Of a stretch of 61,043 nucleotides of DNA, positions 44,439 through 52,641 are shown in pieces. Origin of the DNA: Dysgonamonadaceae bacterium (lineage in GTDB: Bacteria > Bacteroidota > Bacteroidia > Bacteroidales > Azobacteroidaceae); assembly GCA_031272085.1 (NCBI GenBank), contig JAISUN010000070.1, positions 1-61,043 of the forward strand, given 5' to 3'. Every line of letters begins with the position of its first letter. Positions within the stretch are counted from its first letter, which is position 1. The translations under genes were made by a program, and so were the position numbers. Under the pieces are notes generated by a model. That model worked only from the letters and a program-made list of their open reading frames with translations. It ran no database searches and had not been told where the DNA came from.

Positions 44439-45956
44439 ATGAACAAAGATAAAATATTAAAATACAGCCTGTTCCTGATAATTTTCGCCACAGGAATATT
44501 TCTCGGAAAGATAATTTTCGGAGGCCATAATCACGCCGAGGGAACGGCAGAAAACGCGGTTGCCACAATCTGGACCTGCTCGATGCACCCGCAAATCAGG
44601 CAAGACAAACCCGGAAAATGCCCGATTTGCGCAATGGATTTGATTCCCCTGAAACCTCACAGCAGCCTCGAAAATGCCGACCCCGACGTAATTTCGATGT
44701 CGGACGAAGCCATAGCCATAGCCAATATTCAGACGACTGTGGCGGGGCGCGGAAATCCGGTTAAGGAAATCCGGCTTTACGGAATTATCAAGCCCAACGA
44801 GCGGCGTTTGCACTCGCTCGTTTCGCAGACCGGAGGCCGGATTGAGTCGCTTGCCGTAAATTACGCCGGCGAAACGGTGCGGAAAGGGCAAACGGTGGCC
44901 GCGATTTATTCGCCCGACCTGCTGAACGCCCAAAATGAACTTCTTGAAGCCCGAAAAATGGCTTCGCAACCGGCTTTGCTGGCGGCTGCAAGGGAAAAAC
45001 TCCGCCTCTGGAAATTGAGCGACAGCCAGATTGACGAAATCGAGCGCAGCGGACGTGCTTCGGCGGTAATGCCGCTTGTGGCCGACGCTTCCGGCATTGT
45101 GGTAACAAAACGCGTCGAACAGGGCGATTATATTGGGCAGGGCGGGGTACTGTTCGATTTGGCCGATTTGTCGTCTGTTTGGGCGGAGTTCGACGCTTAC
45201 GAACAGGATTTGCCCTACCTGAAAATGGGCGACCGCGTCGATTTCTCGTTGCAAACCATTGCTGACAAGACATTTACGGGCAGAATCTCGTTTATCAGTC
45301 CCTTGCTCGATTCTCAAACCCGCACCGCAAAAGTCCGTGTGGAAGCGGCAAATCCCAATCTTGAACTGAAACCCGAAATGTACGCTTCGGCTACAATAAA
45401 ATCTGTTCTGAAACGCGCTGCCGATGCGCTTGTCGTGCCAAAATCGGCCGTTTTGTGGACAGGGAGGCGTTCGGTGGTTTACGTCAGGCAACCTGATTCC
45501 GAAATTCCGACTTTCAAGATGAGGGAAATCACGCTGGGCGAATCTTTGGGCGATGAATACGTCGTGCTTTCAGGCCTTGCGGAGGGCGAAACGGTTGTCA
45601 GCAACGGCGCTTTCGCGATTGATGCAAGCGCCCAGTTGGAAGGCAAACCGAGTATGATGAACGCTTCGGAAACATCATCGGCAGCCGATTTGAAAGCAAC
45701 TGCCGCAAATTTGCAGGTTCAGGGCGTTTGCGAAATGTGCAAGGAAAGGATTGAAAAAATGGCAAAATCTTTGGCCGGAGTATCGTCCGCGATTTGGAAT
45801 ATTGAAACAAAACAGTTAAATTTGCAGTTCGATTCGGGAAAAACCTCGCTCGACGCTGTGGCAAAGGCTTTGGCCGAGGTCGGACACGATAACGGGCGCT
45901 ACCGGGCGCCGGACAAGGTTTACGAGGCCTTGCCGCCTTGCTGTAAATATAGATAA
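44439..45956 (+). CDS. CusB-type efflux adaptor with C-terminal HMA domain
   Basis: The 505-aa periplasmic adaptor has an N-terminal membrane anchor (LFLIIFATGIFLGKIIF). A heavy-metal binding domain follows (WTCSMHPQIRQDKPGKCPICAMDLIPL, about 46-72), then the HlyD-type hairpin, lipoyl and barrel region to about 410. The last 80 residues are an HMA domain with GVCEMCKERI and a tail ending ALPPCCKYR. The HMA fusion is absent from classic CusB. ATG 44439 is chosen because upstream in-frame codons overlap tolC without an ATG. It should join the upstream TolC to an RND pump, but none is encoded next to it. Confidence 0.9.
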   Translation: MNKDKILKYSLFLIIFATGIFLGKIIFGGHNHAEGTAENAVATIWTCSMHPQIRQDKPGKCPICAMDLIPLKPHSSLENADPDVISMSDEAIAIANIQTTVAGRGNPVKEIRLYGIIKPNERRLHSLVSQTGGRIESLAVNYAGETVRKGQTVAAIYSPDLLNAQNELLEARKMASQPALLAAAREKLRLWKLSDSQIDEIERSGRASAVMPLVADASGIVVTKRVEQGDYIGQGGVLFDLADLSSVWAEFDAYEQDLPYLKMGDRVDFSLQTIADKTFTGRISFISPLLDSQTRTAKVRVEAANPNLELKPEMYASATIKSVLKRAADALVVPKSAVLWTGRRSVVYVRQPDSEIPTFKMREITLGESLGDEYVVLSGLAEGETVVSNGAFAIDASAQLEGKPSMMNASETSSAADLKATAANLQVQGVCEMCKERIEKMAKSLAGVSSAIWNIETKQLNLQFDSGKTSLDAVAKALAEVGHDNGRYRAPDKVYEALPPCCKYR

Positions 45957-45960
45957 ACAT

Positions 45961-46335
45961 TTGATAATGAAGTTTTTAGGAAATATCATCTGGTTGGTTT
46001 TCGGGGGGATTTTTGTTTCGCTGGGCTATTTTCTTGCAAGTATTCCGCTGATAATCACGATTATAGGTATTCCTTTCGGATTGCAGACCGTAAAACTTGG
46101 GGTTCTGGCTCTCTGGCCTTTCGGTCGGAAAGTTGTCGAAAGCGGCTCGGCAGGCGGATGTCTGTCAATAATAATGAACATCATCTGGCTCGTTTTCGGC
46201 GGATTGGAAATTTGCCTGTCGCACCTTGTTTTGGGGATAATATTCTGTATTACAATTATTTGTATCCCATTTGGAAAACAGCATTTCAAATTAGCCGGCC
46301 TTGCGCTCACTCCTTTTGGTAAACTAATTTATTAA
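45961..46335 (+). CDS. YccF-domain inner-membrane protein
   Basis: This 124-aa membrane protein contains two YccF repeats (NIIWLVFGGIFVSLGYFLASIPLIITIIGIPFGLQTVKL, then NIIWLVFGGLEICLSHLVLGIIFCITIICIPFGKQHFKL), each with hydrophobic helices and the IPFG turn. Function is unknown. It starts 4 bp after the adaptor gene and precedes the HMA lipoprotein by 17 bp, so it is probably part of the metal-efflux transcript, although YccF proteins are found in many contexts. Confidence 0.9.
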   Translation: MIMKFLGNIIWLVFGGIFVSLGYFLASIPLIITIIGIPFGLQTVKLGVLALWPFGRKVVESGSAGGCLSIIMNIIWLVFGGLEICLSHLVLGIIFCITIICIPFGKQHFKLAGLALTPFGKLIY

Positions 46336-46352
46336 TATATAATAATTTACGT

Positions 46353-46733
46353 ATGAAACAGATTTTTTATTTATTCATTGCGGCCGCATTTATTTTTTCG
46401 ACCGCCTGTTCGGGACAAAAATCAAATCCTGAATCACAAGCCGCTGTTGCACAGACAGATGTAAGCAAAGCCTCGCTTGAAGTAGAGGGCAAATGCGGGA
46501 TGTGCAAAACAAAAATCGAAAAAGCGGCCTTGGCCATCAACGGGGTTGATTCTGCCGACTGGAACGCCGAAACCAAGCAACTTGACCTGACTTTCGACAA
46601 GTCCAAAACTTCGGTAGGCGCCGTCAGTAAAGCGATTGCCGCCATCGGTTACGACACCGAATTAGACAAGGCTCCCGAAGACGTTTACGCCGCCTTGCCC
46701 GGATGTTGCAAATACCGCGAAACCGCTGAATGA
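46353..46733 (+). CDS. HMA-domain lipoprotein, putative periplasmic metal carrier
   Basis: The 126-aa product has a lipoprotein signal with the lipobox ending at C19 (FIFSTACSG), a short Gln/Ser linker and an HMA fold. C48 and C51 sit in EGKCGMCKTKI. The tail ALPGCCKYRE is almost the same as the tail of the adaptor's HMA domain, and the two domains align throughout (VDSADWNAETKQLDLTFDKSKTS against VSSAIWNIETKQLNLQFDSGKTS). It likely hands copper or a similar ion to the efflux adaptor. Its TGA overlaps the next ATG (ATGA). Confidence 0.85.
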   Translation: MKQIFYLFIAAAFIFSTACSGQKSNPESQAAVAQTDVSKASLEVEGKCGMCKTKIEKAALAINGVDSADWNAETKQLDLTFDKSKTSVGAVSKAIAAIGYDTELDKAPEDVYAALPGCCKYRETAE

Positions 46734-47281
46734 CTTCGGCTAAAAAGGAAATTTCCTACCCTGACCTTGGCGCGGTTCTGTATGTAAAGAATTGCAGGGC
46801 AAAACATTACATTATCAGAGTTGCAAAAGGACAGGTCAGGGTTACTTTGCCTTACCGCGGCTCGTTTTCGCAGGCAGAATCTTTTTTGAACGAGAAAAGG
46901 GAAGTTGTTGCCCGCCAGTTGAAAAAGGCTGCGGAACAGGAACTTCCGCATTTCAATGAGGCCGAATTGAGGGCGAAAGCCAATGCCCTGCTGCCGGAAA
47001 AACTTGCGCAGTTGGCTAAAAATCACGGCTTTACCTATACGAAACTGACCGTAAGAAAGAGCAGAACCCGCTGGGGGTCCTGCTCGTCTCGCGGGCTTAT
47101 TTCGCTGTCGCTTTTTCTGATGATTTTGCCGGAACACCTGATTGAGTACGTTCTGCTTCACGAACTCTGCCATACTGTCCAGCCAAACCACAGTCCCGCT
47201 TTTTGGAGCCTGCTCGACCGTTGCGTTTCTGGAAGGGCAAAAGCCTTGCGGCAAGAACTGAAAAATTACCGGATTCCTTGA
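46730..47281 (+). CDS. YgjP-like metal-dependent hydrolase (M48/DUF45)
   Basis: This 183-aa protein carries the zinc motif HELCHTVQPNHSPAFW (HExxH then His six residues on) and the preceding RKSRTRWGSCSSRGLISLSLFLMILPEHLIEYVLLHEL block of the YgjP/WLM-like family. Members are short cytoplasmic metallopeptidase-like proteins of unclear substrate. It is coupled to the HMA lipoprotein by an ATGA overlap, but the pair may be a chance operon. Confidence 0.88.
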   Translation: MTSAKKEISYPDLGAVLYVKNCRAKHYIIRVAKGQVRVTLPYRGSFSQAESFLNEKREVVARQLKKAAEQELPHFNEAELRAKANALLPEKLAQLAKNHGFTYTKLTVRKSRTRWGSCSSRGLISLSLFLMILPEHLIEYVLLHELCHTVQPNHSPAFWSLLDRCVSGRAKALRQELKNYRIP

Positions 47282-47311
47282 ATTAATCGGCTTTTTTGGG
47301 AGGTTGCGCTG

Positions 47312-48697
47312 TTACTTCGCATTTTGAAGCCGGTAACGGATTGGCAGATTGTAGTAAACATTAACCGCTTTTCCACTTTGCTTTCCCGGAATCCATTTAG
47401 GCATTTTATCGAAGACCCGCAATGATTCAGCATCACATTCGTCGCTTAAAGATTTTACTACTTGTGCGTCGCTGACTGTTCCATCCGATTTTATAATGAA
47501 ACGAACTGTAACTGTACCCTCAATGCCGTTTTCCTGTGCTTTAACAGGATAAACAAGGTTGGTAGAAAGCCATTTCATTAATGCTTCGTCGCCGCCCGGA
47601 AAAGAAGGCATTACTTCAACGTGCTGATAAACAGTGTTTTCAGACAGAGGCGGCGGGGGCGGAATAGTTTTTGAATCAGCATTTTGCTGTTCATTTTCAC
47701 TTTCCGTTGTTGCAACCGGTTCCGAAGTTGCGGAAGTGGGCAATTCTTCGATAACGGCAGAATTTGCTGCATCATTAAGAGGCAATTTTTCCTCTTTATT
47801 ACCGCTTCCTGTGCAGTTCAGGCAAAGCAATAAAGCCGCTACGGGCAAAACAAGCAGATATTTCGCCCCGATTTTGTTGGATGTTTTTCTTTTGTTAATC
47901 ATAATGATACGTTTTTTAAGTTGTGAAACATTGAAATTATTTGTAATTGTTGCAAAAGCCTTGTTGTACGTAAGCCGCAGCAGGTGAAACTGATAATGTT
48001 CGCTGTTGCATCCCGAATCCAGCACCGAGCGGTCGGCAAGGTATTCTAAATTGAGCCTTGTTTCGCGGTTCAGCAGCCACGCAAAGGGGTTGAACCAGCA
48101 AAAGGCGCAGACGAGTTCCGCAGCGAGCAAATCTATTGTATGCCGCTGTCTGACGTGGGTTTCTTCGTGCTGCATAATTTCCGAAAGTTCGTTGGCGTCG
48201 TATCGGGCGGGGTCAATCACGATAAATCCGAAAAATGAAAACGGGGTTTCAAGTCCGCTTTTTACGTAAATTTTCCTGCCGCCGACAAGTCCGGTTTTTG
48301 ATGTAAATATCTGATAACCAATACTTAATGATTGTAATAAAATACGGATTAGCATTACCGTAACTCCGGCAAAATAAATTCCTGCCACCAATGTCGGCAA
48401 ATATTGCAGCAGTGCGGCTTTTTCGGCCTGTCCGCCTGCATTTGCCGTTATCACTATTTCGCCGAGGAAATATTCGCCGAAGGCATTGATGTTTTGCGAT
48501 ATTTCGCCGGCAAGCGGAGGATTGAATATGCTCTGAAACATCGTAAAGAACGGGTATATCAGCGAAAAAGCCGACATCGAGAGCAGCAAAATCCTTTTTC
48601 CGCGCAAAAACGTGTCGTTCCTGAAAAACAGGACGTAAGCCAGATAGCAAACCGCGATTGCGGCATTGATTTTGATGAGATAGACTAATGGATTCAT
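47312..48697 (-). CDS. M56 (BlaR1-type) membrane metallopeptidase with TonB-like C-domain
   Basis: The 461-aa protein has membrane helices at about 5-25, 35-55, 100-125 and 285-303, and the zinc motif HEETH at 177-181 in a cytoplasmic loop, as in BlaR1/MecR1. Instead of a penicillin-binding sensor, the periplasmic end is a linker rich in Pro and Glu and a TonB C-terminal domain (MPSFPGGDEALMKWLSTNLVYPVKAQENGIEGTVTVRFIIKSDG). It should respond to an envelope signal and inactivate the BlaI-type repressor encoded just upstream, with which it overlaps (ATGA). The signal is unknown. Confidence 0.88.
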   Translation of the reverse strand: MNPLVYLIKINAAIAVCYLAYVLFFRNDTFLRGKRILLLSMSAFSLIYPFFTMFQSIFNPPLAGEISQNINAFGEYFLGEIVITANAGGQAEKAALLQYLPTLVAGIYFAGVTVMLIRILLQSLSIGYQIFTSKTGLVGGRKIYVKSGLETPFSFFGFIVIDPARYDANELSEIMQHEETHVRQRHTIDLLAAELVCAFCWFNPFAWLLNRETRLNLEYLADRSVLDSGCNSEHYQFHLLRLTYNKAFATITNNFNVSQLKKRIIMINKRKTSNKIGAKYLLVLPVAALLLCLNCTGSGNKEEKLPLNDAANSAVIEELPTSATSEPVATTESENEQQNADSKTIPPPPPLSENTVYQHVEVMPSFPGGDEALMKWLSTNLVYPVKAQENGIEGTVTVRFIIKSDGTVSDAQVVKSLSDECDAESLRVFDKMPKWIPGKQSGKAVNVYYNLPIRYRLQNAK

Positions 48698-49059
48698 CGT
48701 TTTTCTTTTTTAATTAGTTGGATAATTTCGGCGAGGTCTTTTTCGGTCAGTTTTTCCTCGCGTGCAAAGAAACTCACGAGTTCCTTGTAGGAGTTTTGGA
48801 AGAAATTCGTAACCGCGTTATCGACATATTCGCTTTTGTAGCGGTCGGCGCGGATTTTCGGGCGGTATTCGTAGGTGTTTCCGTAGAGCCGGGACGCGAC
48901 GTAGCCCTTGTTTTCGAGTTTCTTCATTATCGTGGCGACGGTGGTGTAGGGCGGTTTGGGGCTGTCGGGATACATTTCGCGATAGTCCTTGATAAAGCCT
49001 TTTCCACGCGCCCAGACGTAGCGCATCAGTTGTTCTTCTTGTGGTGTAAGTTGTTCCAT
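48694..49059 (-). CDS. BlaI/MecI/CopY-family repressor
   Basis: The 121-aa protein has the winged-helix domain (QEEQLMRYVWARGKGFIKDY, YTTVATIMKKLENKGYVAS) and the helical dimer domain (NAVTNFFQNSYKELVSFF). Repressors of this family bind inverted repeats and are cleaved on signal from an M56 protease, here encoded directly downstream. A perfect dyad overlapping the operon's promoter is the likely operator. The nearby copper-type genes raise a CopY-like reading, but the CxCx4CxC motif of CopY is missing. Confidence 0.92.
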   Translation of the reverse strand: MEQLTPQEEQLMRYVWARGKGFIKDYREMYPDSPKPPYTTVATIMKKLENKGYVASRLYGNTYEYRPKIRADRYKSEYVDNAVTNFFQNSYKELVSFFAREEKLTEKDLAEIIQLIKKEKR

Positions 49060-49060
49060 A

Positions 49061-49153
49061 TCATTGTTTTATATAAAATTTTTTTAAATCCTCAATCTGC
49101 TTCCGGAATCCGTAATATCTTGATTTAAGAACATTTTCCGGTGTTTTTCTCAT
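49061..49153 (-). CDS. 30-residue basic ORF at the head of the blaI-M56 operon
   Basis: ATG 49153 on the minus strand opens 30 codons (MRKTPENVLKSRYYGFRKQ onward) ending TGA at 49061-49063, one base before the repressor's ATG. It begins about 15 nt after the predicted RNA start. The product has nine Lys or Arg and three acidic residues and could form an amphipathic helix. It may be a small protein or a leader controlling repressor translation. It is too short to judge by composition. Confidence 0.4.
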   Translation of the reverse strand: MRKTPENVLKSRYYGFRKQIEDLKKFYIKQ

Positions 49154-49174
49154 AAATTGTTCATTATTTCGCGA

Positions 49175-49206
49175 CAAAACTACGTAATTTACGTAGAACT
49201 TCCAAA
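49175..49206 (-). promoter_or_regulatory. Promoter of the blaI-M56 operon
   Basis: On the minus strand TTTG (49206-49203), a 20-bp gap and TAGTTTTG (49182-49175) match the Bacteroidota pattern. The dyad at 49180-49196 lies between the two boxes and overlaps the -7 box, so repressor binding would block RNA polymerase. Confidence 0.65.
49180..49196. promoter_or_regulatory. Candidate BlaI-type operator (CTACGTAA-T-TTACGTAG)
   Basis: This is a perfect dyad with 8-bp arms around one base, placed on the operon's promoter. A third half-site TTACGTAG recurs at 49209-49216, 20 bp from its twin, which is close to two helix turns. The family binds dyads of similar size (TACA-N-TGTA in characterised members); the core here differs. 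The rest of this 317-bp gap up to lpxD holds the small ORF, the lpxD -7 box and A-rich sequence without other marks. Confidence 0.7.
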
Positions 49207-49337
49207 TTTTACGTAGATTATTTTAAAGATTTAACAATAATTAACTGTTCAGGCTGAAAAAAACTGTATAAAAACCGCATTTGGGGGCGTAGAAGTAAAA
49301 TTATTAACCAAAAAAATGAAAATAGAAAAAAAAGTAG

Positions 49338-49345
49338 TATATTTG
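49338..49345 (+). promoter_or_regulatory. Candidate -7 box for lpxD-lpxC-lpxA
   Basis: TATATTTG fits TAnnTTTG and would start RNA about 25 nt before the lpxD ATG. The -33 element is weak. Confidence 0.45.
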
Positions 49346-49376
49346 CATTAAAATTAATAAACGTATTTGAAAAATA

Positions 49377-50420
49377 ATGGAGTTTAATGCTAAACAAATT
49401 GCCGAAATTCTACAAGGAAAAGTCGAAGGGAATGAGGCGGTTACAGTTAACAACTTCGCCAAAATAGAGGAAGGGAAACGTGGTTCGCTTACCTTTTTGG
49501 CTAATCCGAAATATACTCATTATATATATGAAACCAAAGCGAGCATCGCTCTGGTAAACAGCGATTTTACGGCGGAAAAGCCTCTGCCTGAATCGCTTAC
49601 GCTAATTCGGGTAAAAGATGCTTATGCTTCTTTGGCAACATTGCTCACGATGGTCGATAAATCGAAAAAGCGCAAGCAAGGCGTAGAAACGCCGTCGCAT
49701 ATTGCCGATTCGGCGAAATATTTTCCCGAATCGGTCTATATAGGCGCTTTTGCGTACATTGGCGAAAATGCCGTTCTCGGACAAAATGTTTCCATTTATC
49801 CGCAGGCTTACGTGGGTGATAATGTTGTAATCGGCGATAACACAACGATTTATGCCGGAGTGAAAATTTACGAAGGCTGCGTAATTGGCAAAAATTGCAT
49901 CATCCATTCGGGAGCGGTTATCGGCGCCGACGGATTCGGGTTCGCACCCAACGGCGAAGTTTACGACAAAATTCCCCAACTTGGGAACGTGGTAATCGAC
50001 GACAATGTAGAAATCGGCGCAAACACCACAATCGACCGCGCAGTGATGGATTCGACGCATATCCGCAGCGGAGTGAAACTCGACAACCTGATTCAGGTTG
50101 CGCACAACGTGGAAGTCGGCGAAAATACGGTAATTGCCGCTCAAACCGGCATTGCAGGCTCAACTCGCGTAGGTTCGCACTGTACGATAGGCGGACAGGT
50201 CGGCCTTGGCGGACACATCCGAATCGGCGACAATGTTGGAATCGGCGCACAGTCGGGGATTATCAGCAATATAGATAGCGACCGGAACGTTATGGGAAGC
50301 CCCGCGGCAGACGTGAAAAATTTCCTGCGGGCGGGAGTGCTTTTCCCGAAACTTCCCGATATTTACAAATCGCTCGCAAAACTTCAAAAAGAAGTCGAGC
50401 AAATGAAAAAAGAACATTAA
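49377..50420 (+). CDS. lpxD: UDP-3-O-(3-hydroxyacyl)glucosamine N-acyltransferase
   Basis: LpxD adds the second acyl chain in lipid A synthesis. The 347-aa protein has the N-terminal uridine-binding domain ([29 protein letters not shown]) and a long left-handed hexapeptide helix ([34 protein letters not shown] onward). It includes the catalytic-His segment ([12 protein letters not shown]) near 243 and a C-terminal helix ([15 protein letters not shown]). lpxC-fabZ follows after 10 bp and lpxA 20 bp later, a typical Bacteroidota lipid A operon. Confidence 0.96.
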   Translation: MEFNAKQIAEILQGKVEGNEAVTVNNFAKIEEGKRGSLTFLANPKYTHYIYETKASIALVNSDFTAEKPLPESLTLIRVKDAYASLATLLTMVDKSKKRKQGVETPSHIADSAKYFPESVYIGAFAYIGENAVLGQNVSIYPQAYVGDNVVIGDNTTIYAGVKIYEGCVIGKNCIIHSGAVIGADGFGFAPNGEVYDKIPQLGNVVIDDNVEIGANTTIDRAVMDSTHIRSGVKLDNLIQVAHNVEVGENTVIAAQTGIAGSTRVGSHCTIGGQVGLGGHIRIGDNVGIGAQSGIISNIDSDRNVMGSPAADVKNFLRAGVLFPKLPDIYKSLAKLQKEVEQMKKEH

Positions 50421-50430
50421 AAGATTTATA

Positions 50431-51819
50431 ATGAATACGAAACAGCACACTTTGAAAGATAGTTTTACGCTGAAAGGCAAAGGATTGCACACCGGCCTTG
50501 AAATCGAAATAACTTTCCGGCCGGCGCCAGTGAATCACGGCTATAAAATCCGCCGCATCGACCTCGAAGGGCAGCCCGAAATAGAGGCTTTGGCCGAAAA
50601 TGTGAAGGGTACCCAGCGCGGAACAGTGCTTTCCAAAAACGAGGTTCAGGTTTCGACCGTAGAACACGCATTAGCAGCGCTTTACGCCTACGAAATAGAC
50701 AACTGCCTGATAGACGTGAACGCCCCGGAATTTCCCATTCTCGACGGCAGCGCAATCATCTATGCCAATGAAATAGAACGGGTTGGCACTGTCGAGCAGA
50801 ACAAAGAAAGAGAATTTTACATTGTAAAAAACAAGATAGAAGTTAAAGACGAAGAAACCGGCTCCTCCTTAGTCGTCCTCCCCGACGACAAATTCGGAGT
50901 GATTGCGCATATCGCTTTCGATTCGTATTTTCTTGATAATCAGTATGCTATACTGAATGATTTAAGCGAATTTAAATCCGAAATCGCCTCCTGCCGCACC
51001 TTTGTCTTTGTCCGCGAAATAGAGCCGCTCCTGCAAAACAACCTGATTAAGGGTGGCGACCTCGATAACGCAATCGTAATCTACGAGCGGAAAATCAGTC
51101 AGGAACGCTTCGATTGGCTGGCCGACAAAATGGGCGTCGCCCACAAAAACGCCGACGAACTCGGCTACATTATGAACAAACCCCTGATGTTCCCCAACGA
51201 GCCGGCACGCCATAAACTTTTAGACATTCTGGGCGACATCGCCCTGATAGGAAAGCCGCTTGTAGGCCGCATTATAGCCACCTGCCCCGGCCATAAGATA
51301 AACAACCGCTTCGCCCGAATGATTCGCAAAGACATTCGGCTAAACGAAGTGCAGGCGCCGGTTTACAACCAGAATCTCGTTCCGCTGATGGACATCAACC
51401 GGATTAAGGAACTCCTTCCGCACCGTTTCCCATTTTTGCTGGTCGATAAAGTCATAGAAATAGGAATGAAACATATCGTGGGCGTGAAAAACGTAACCGT
51501 CGATGAGCCGTATTTTCAGGGGCATTTTCCCGAAGAGCCGATTATGCCGGGCGTCCTCATCGTCGAGGCGATGGCTCAAACAGCCGGATTGCTGGTGCTG
51601 AACGACGTTAGCGAACCGCACCGCTATTCCACGTATTTTATGAAAATCGACAACGTGAAGTTCCGCCAAAAGGTGGTTCCGGGCGACACTCTTGTTCTGC
51701 GGCTCGAATTTATGTCAGAAGTCCGGCGCGGAATTGCCGAAATGAAAGGCTATTGCTTTGTGGGCGAAAAAGTTGTCTGCGAAGCGGAATTTATGGCGCA
51801 AGTTATTAAAAATAAGTAA
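50431..51819 (+). CDS. Bifunctional LpxC deacetylase / FabZ dehydratase
   Basis: The 462-aa fusion joins the committed lipid A step (LpxC, deacetylation of UDP-3-O-acyl-GlcNAc) with fatty acid 3-hydroxyacyl-ACP dehydration (FabZ). The LpxC part, residues about 1-310, has GKGLHTGLEIEITFRPAP (H20), the zinc region VSTVEHALAALYA (H79) and HKLLDILGDIALIG. The FabZ part starts near 320 with LLPHRFPFLLVDKV and has the catalytic His in YFQGHFPEEPIMPGVLIVEAMAQ near 364. The fusion is characteristic of Bacteroidota. lpxA starts 20 bp downstream. Confidence 0.97.
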   Translation: MNTKQHTLKDSFTLKGKGLHTGLEIEITFRPAPVNHGYKIRRIDLEGQPEIEALAENVKGTQRGTVLSKNEVQVSTVEHALAALYAYEIDNCLIDVNAPEFPILDGSAIIYANEIERVGTVEQNKEREFYIVKNKIEVKDEETGSSLVVLPDDKFGVIAHIAFDSYFLDNQYAILNDLSEFKSEIASCRTFVFVREIEPLLQNNLIKGGDLDNAIVIYERKISQERFDWLADKMGVAHKNADELGYIMNKPLMFPNEPARHKLLDILGDIALIGKPLVGRIIATCPGHKINNRFARMIRKDIRLNEVQAPVYNQNLVPLMDINRIKELLPHRFPFLLVDKVIEIGMKHIVGVKNVTVDEPYFQGHFPEEPIMPGVLIVEAMAQTAGLLVLNDVSEPHRYSTYFMKIDNVKFRQKVVPGDTLVLRLEFMSEVRRGIAEMKGYCFVGEKVVCEAEFMAQVIKNK

Positions 51820-51839
51820 ATTACAATAAAAATAGAAAT

Positions 51840-52610
51840 ATGTTAAACTCAATTCATCCCGAGGCTATAATTGGCAAAGATGTAACCGTAAGTCCTTTTG
51901 TTACAATAGATAAGAACGTGGTTATAGGCGACGGGACTTTTATTTACCCCAATGCCGTAATTATGAGCGGCGCAAGGATAGGTAAAAATTGCAAGATTTT
52001 TCCCGGAGCAGTCATTGCCGGAATACCGCAGGATTTGAAATTCGCGGGCGAAGAAACAATTGCCGTAATCGGCGACAACACCACGATTCGCGAGTGTGCA
52101 ACGGTAAACCGCGGAACTGCCTCGAAGGGTCAAACAATAGTCGGAAACAACTGCCTGCTGATGGCTTATTCGCATACCGCGCACGACTGCATTCTGCACG
52201 ACAACGTGATTCTGGGCAATGCCACGCAGTTGGCCGGCGAAGTTGAAGCCGACGATTACGCCATTTTGAGCGGCGGAACGCTCGTCCACCAGTTTACCCG
52301 AATCGGCAAACACGCTATGATTCAGGGCGGCTCGCGCATCAACAAAGATATTCCGCCTTACATCGTCGTAGGCCGCGAACCGATTACCTATTCGGGCGTA
52401 AATATTGTAGGCCTCCGCCGCCGCGGATTCGACAACGACCGTATAGCCTCAATTCAGGAAATTTACCGAATCCTCTATCAATCGGGGATGAACAATAAAG
52501 AAGCCGTAAAGTGCATAGAGGAAAACGTTCCCAATTCGGAAGAAAAGGAATGTGTAATCTCATTTATTAACGCCTCCGCAAGAGGAATTGTACGAGGTTA
52601 TCTCGACTGA
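51840..52610 (+). CDS. lpxA: Acyl-ACP-UDP-N-acetylglucosamine O-acyltransferase
   Basis: LpxA performs the first acylation of UDP-GlcNAc for lipid A. The 256-aa trimer-forming protein has a hexapeptide-repeat helix (IHPEAIIGKDVTVSPFVTIDKNVVIGDG), the catalytic His in NCLLMAYSHTAHDC near 116 and a helical C-terminus (NVPNSEEKECVISFINASARGIVRGYLD). It completes the lpxD-lpxC/fabZ-lpxA run. Confidence 0.96.
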   Translation: MLNSIHPEAIIGKDVTVSPFVTIDKNVVIGDGTFIYPNAVIMSGARIGKNCKIFPGAVIAGIPQDLKFAGEETIAVIGDNTTIRECATVNRGTASKGQTIVGNNCLLMAYSHTAHDCILHDNVILGNATQLAGEVEADDYAILSGGTLVHQFTRIGKHAMIQGGSRINKDIPPYIVVGREPITYSGVNIVGLRRRGFDNDRIASIQEIYRILYQSGMNNKEAVKCIEENVPNSEEKECVISFINASARGIVRGYLD

Positions 52611-52641
52611 TTTTGACTAAATTTTAACTGCATAAATTATT

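Noticed and set aside
44457..45491. Open frame of 344 codons antisense to the efflux adaptor
   Set aside because: Composition (His, Arg and Phe rich) and lack of any motif are typical of a mirror frame; the sense strand encodes clear domains.
46340..46352. TTTACGTA before the HMA lipoprotein as a BlaI-type operator half-site
   Set aside because: A similar TTTACGTATG also precedes an unrelated gene at 15977, and no dyad is formed.
50431..51819. LpxC-FabZ fusion as a novel bifunctional protein
   Set aside because: This fusion is the standard arrangement in Bacteroidota.
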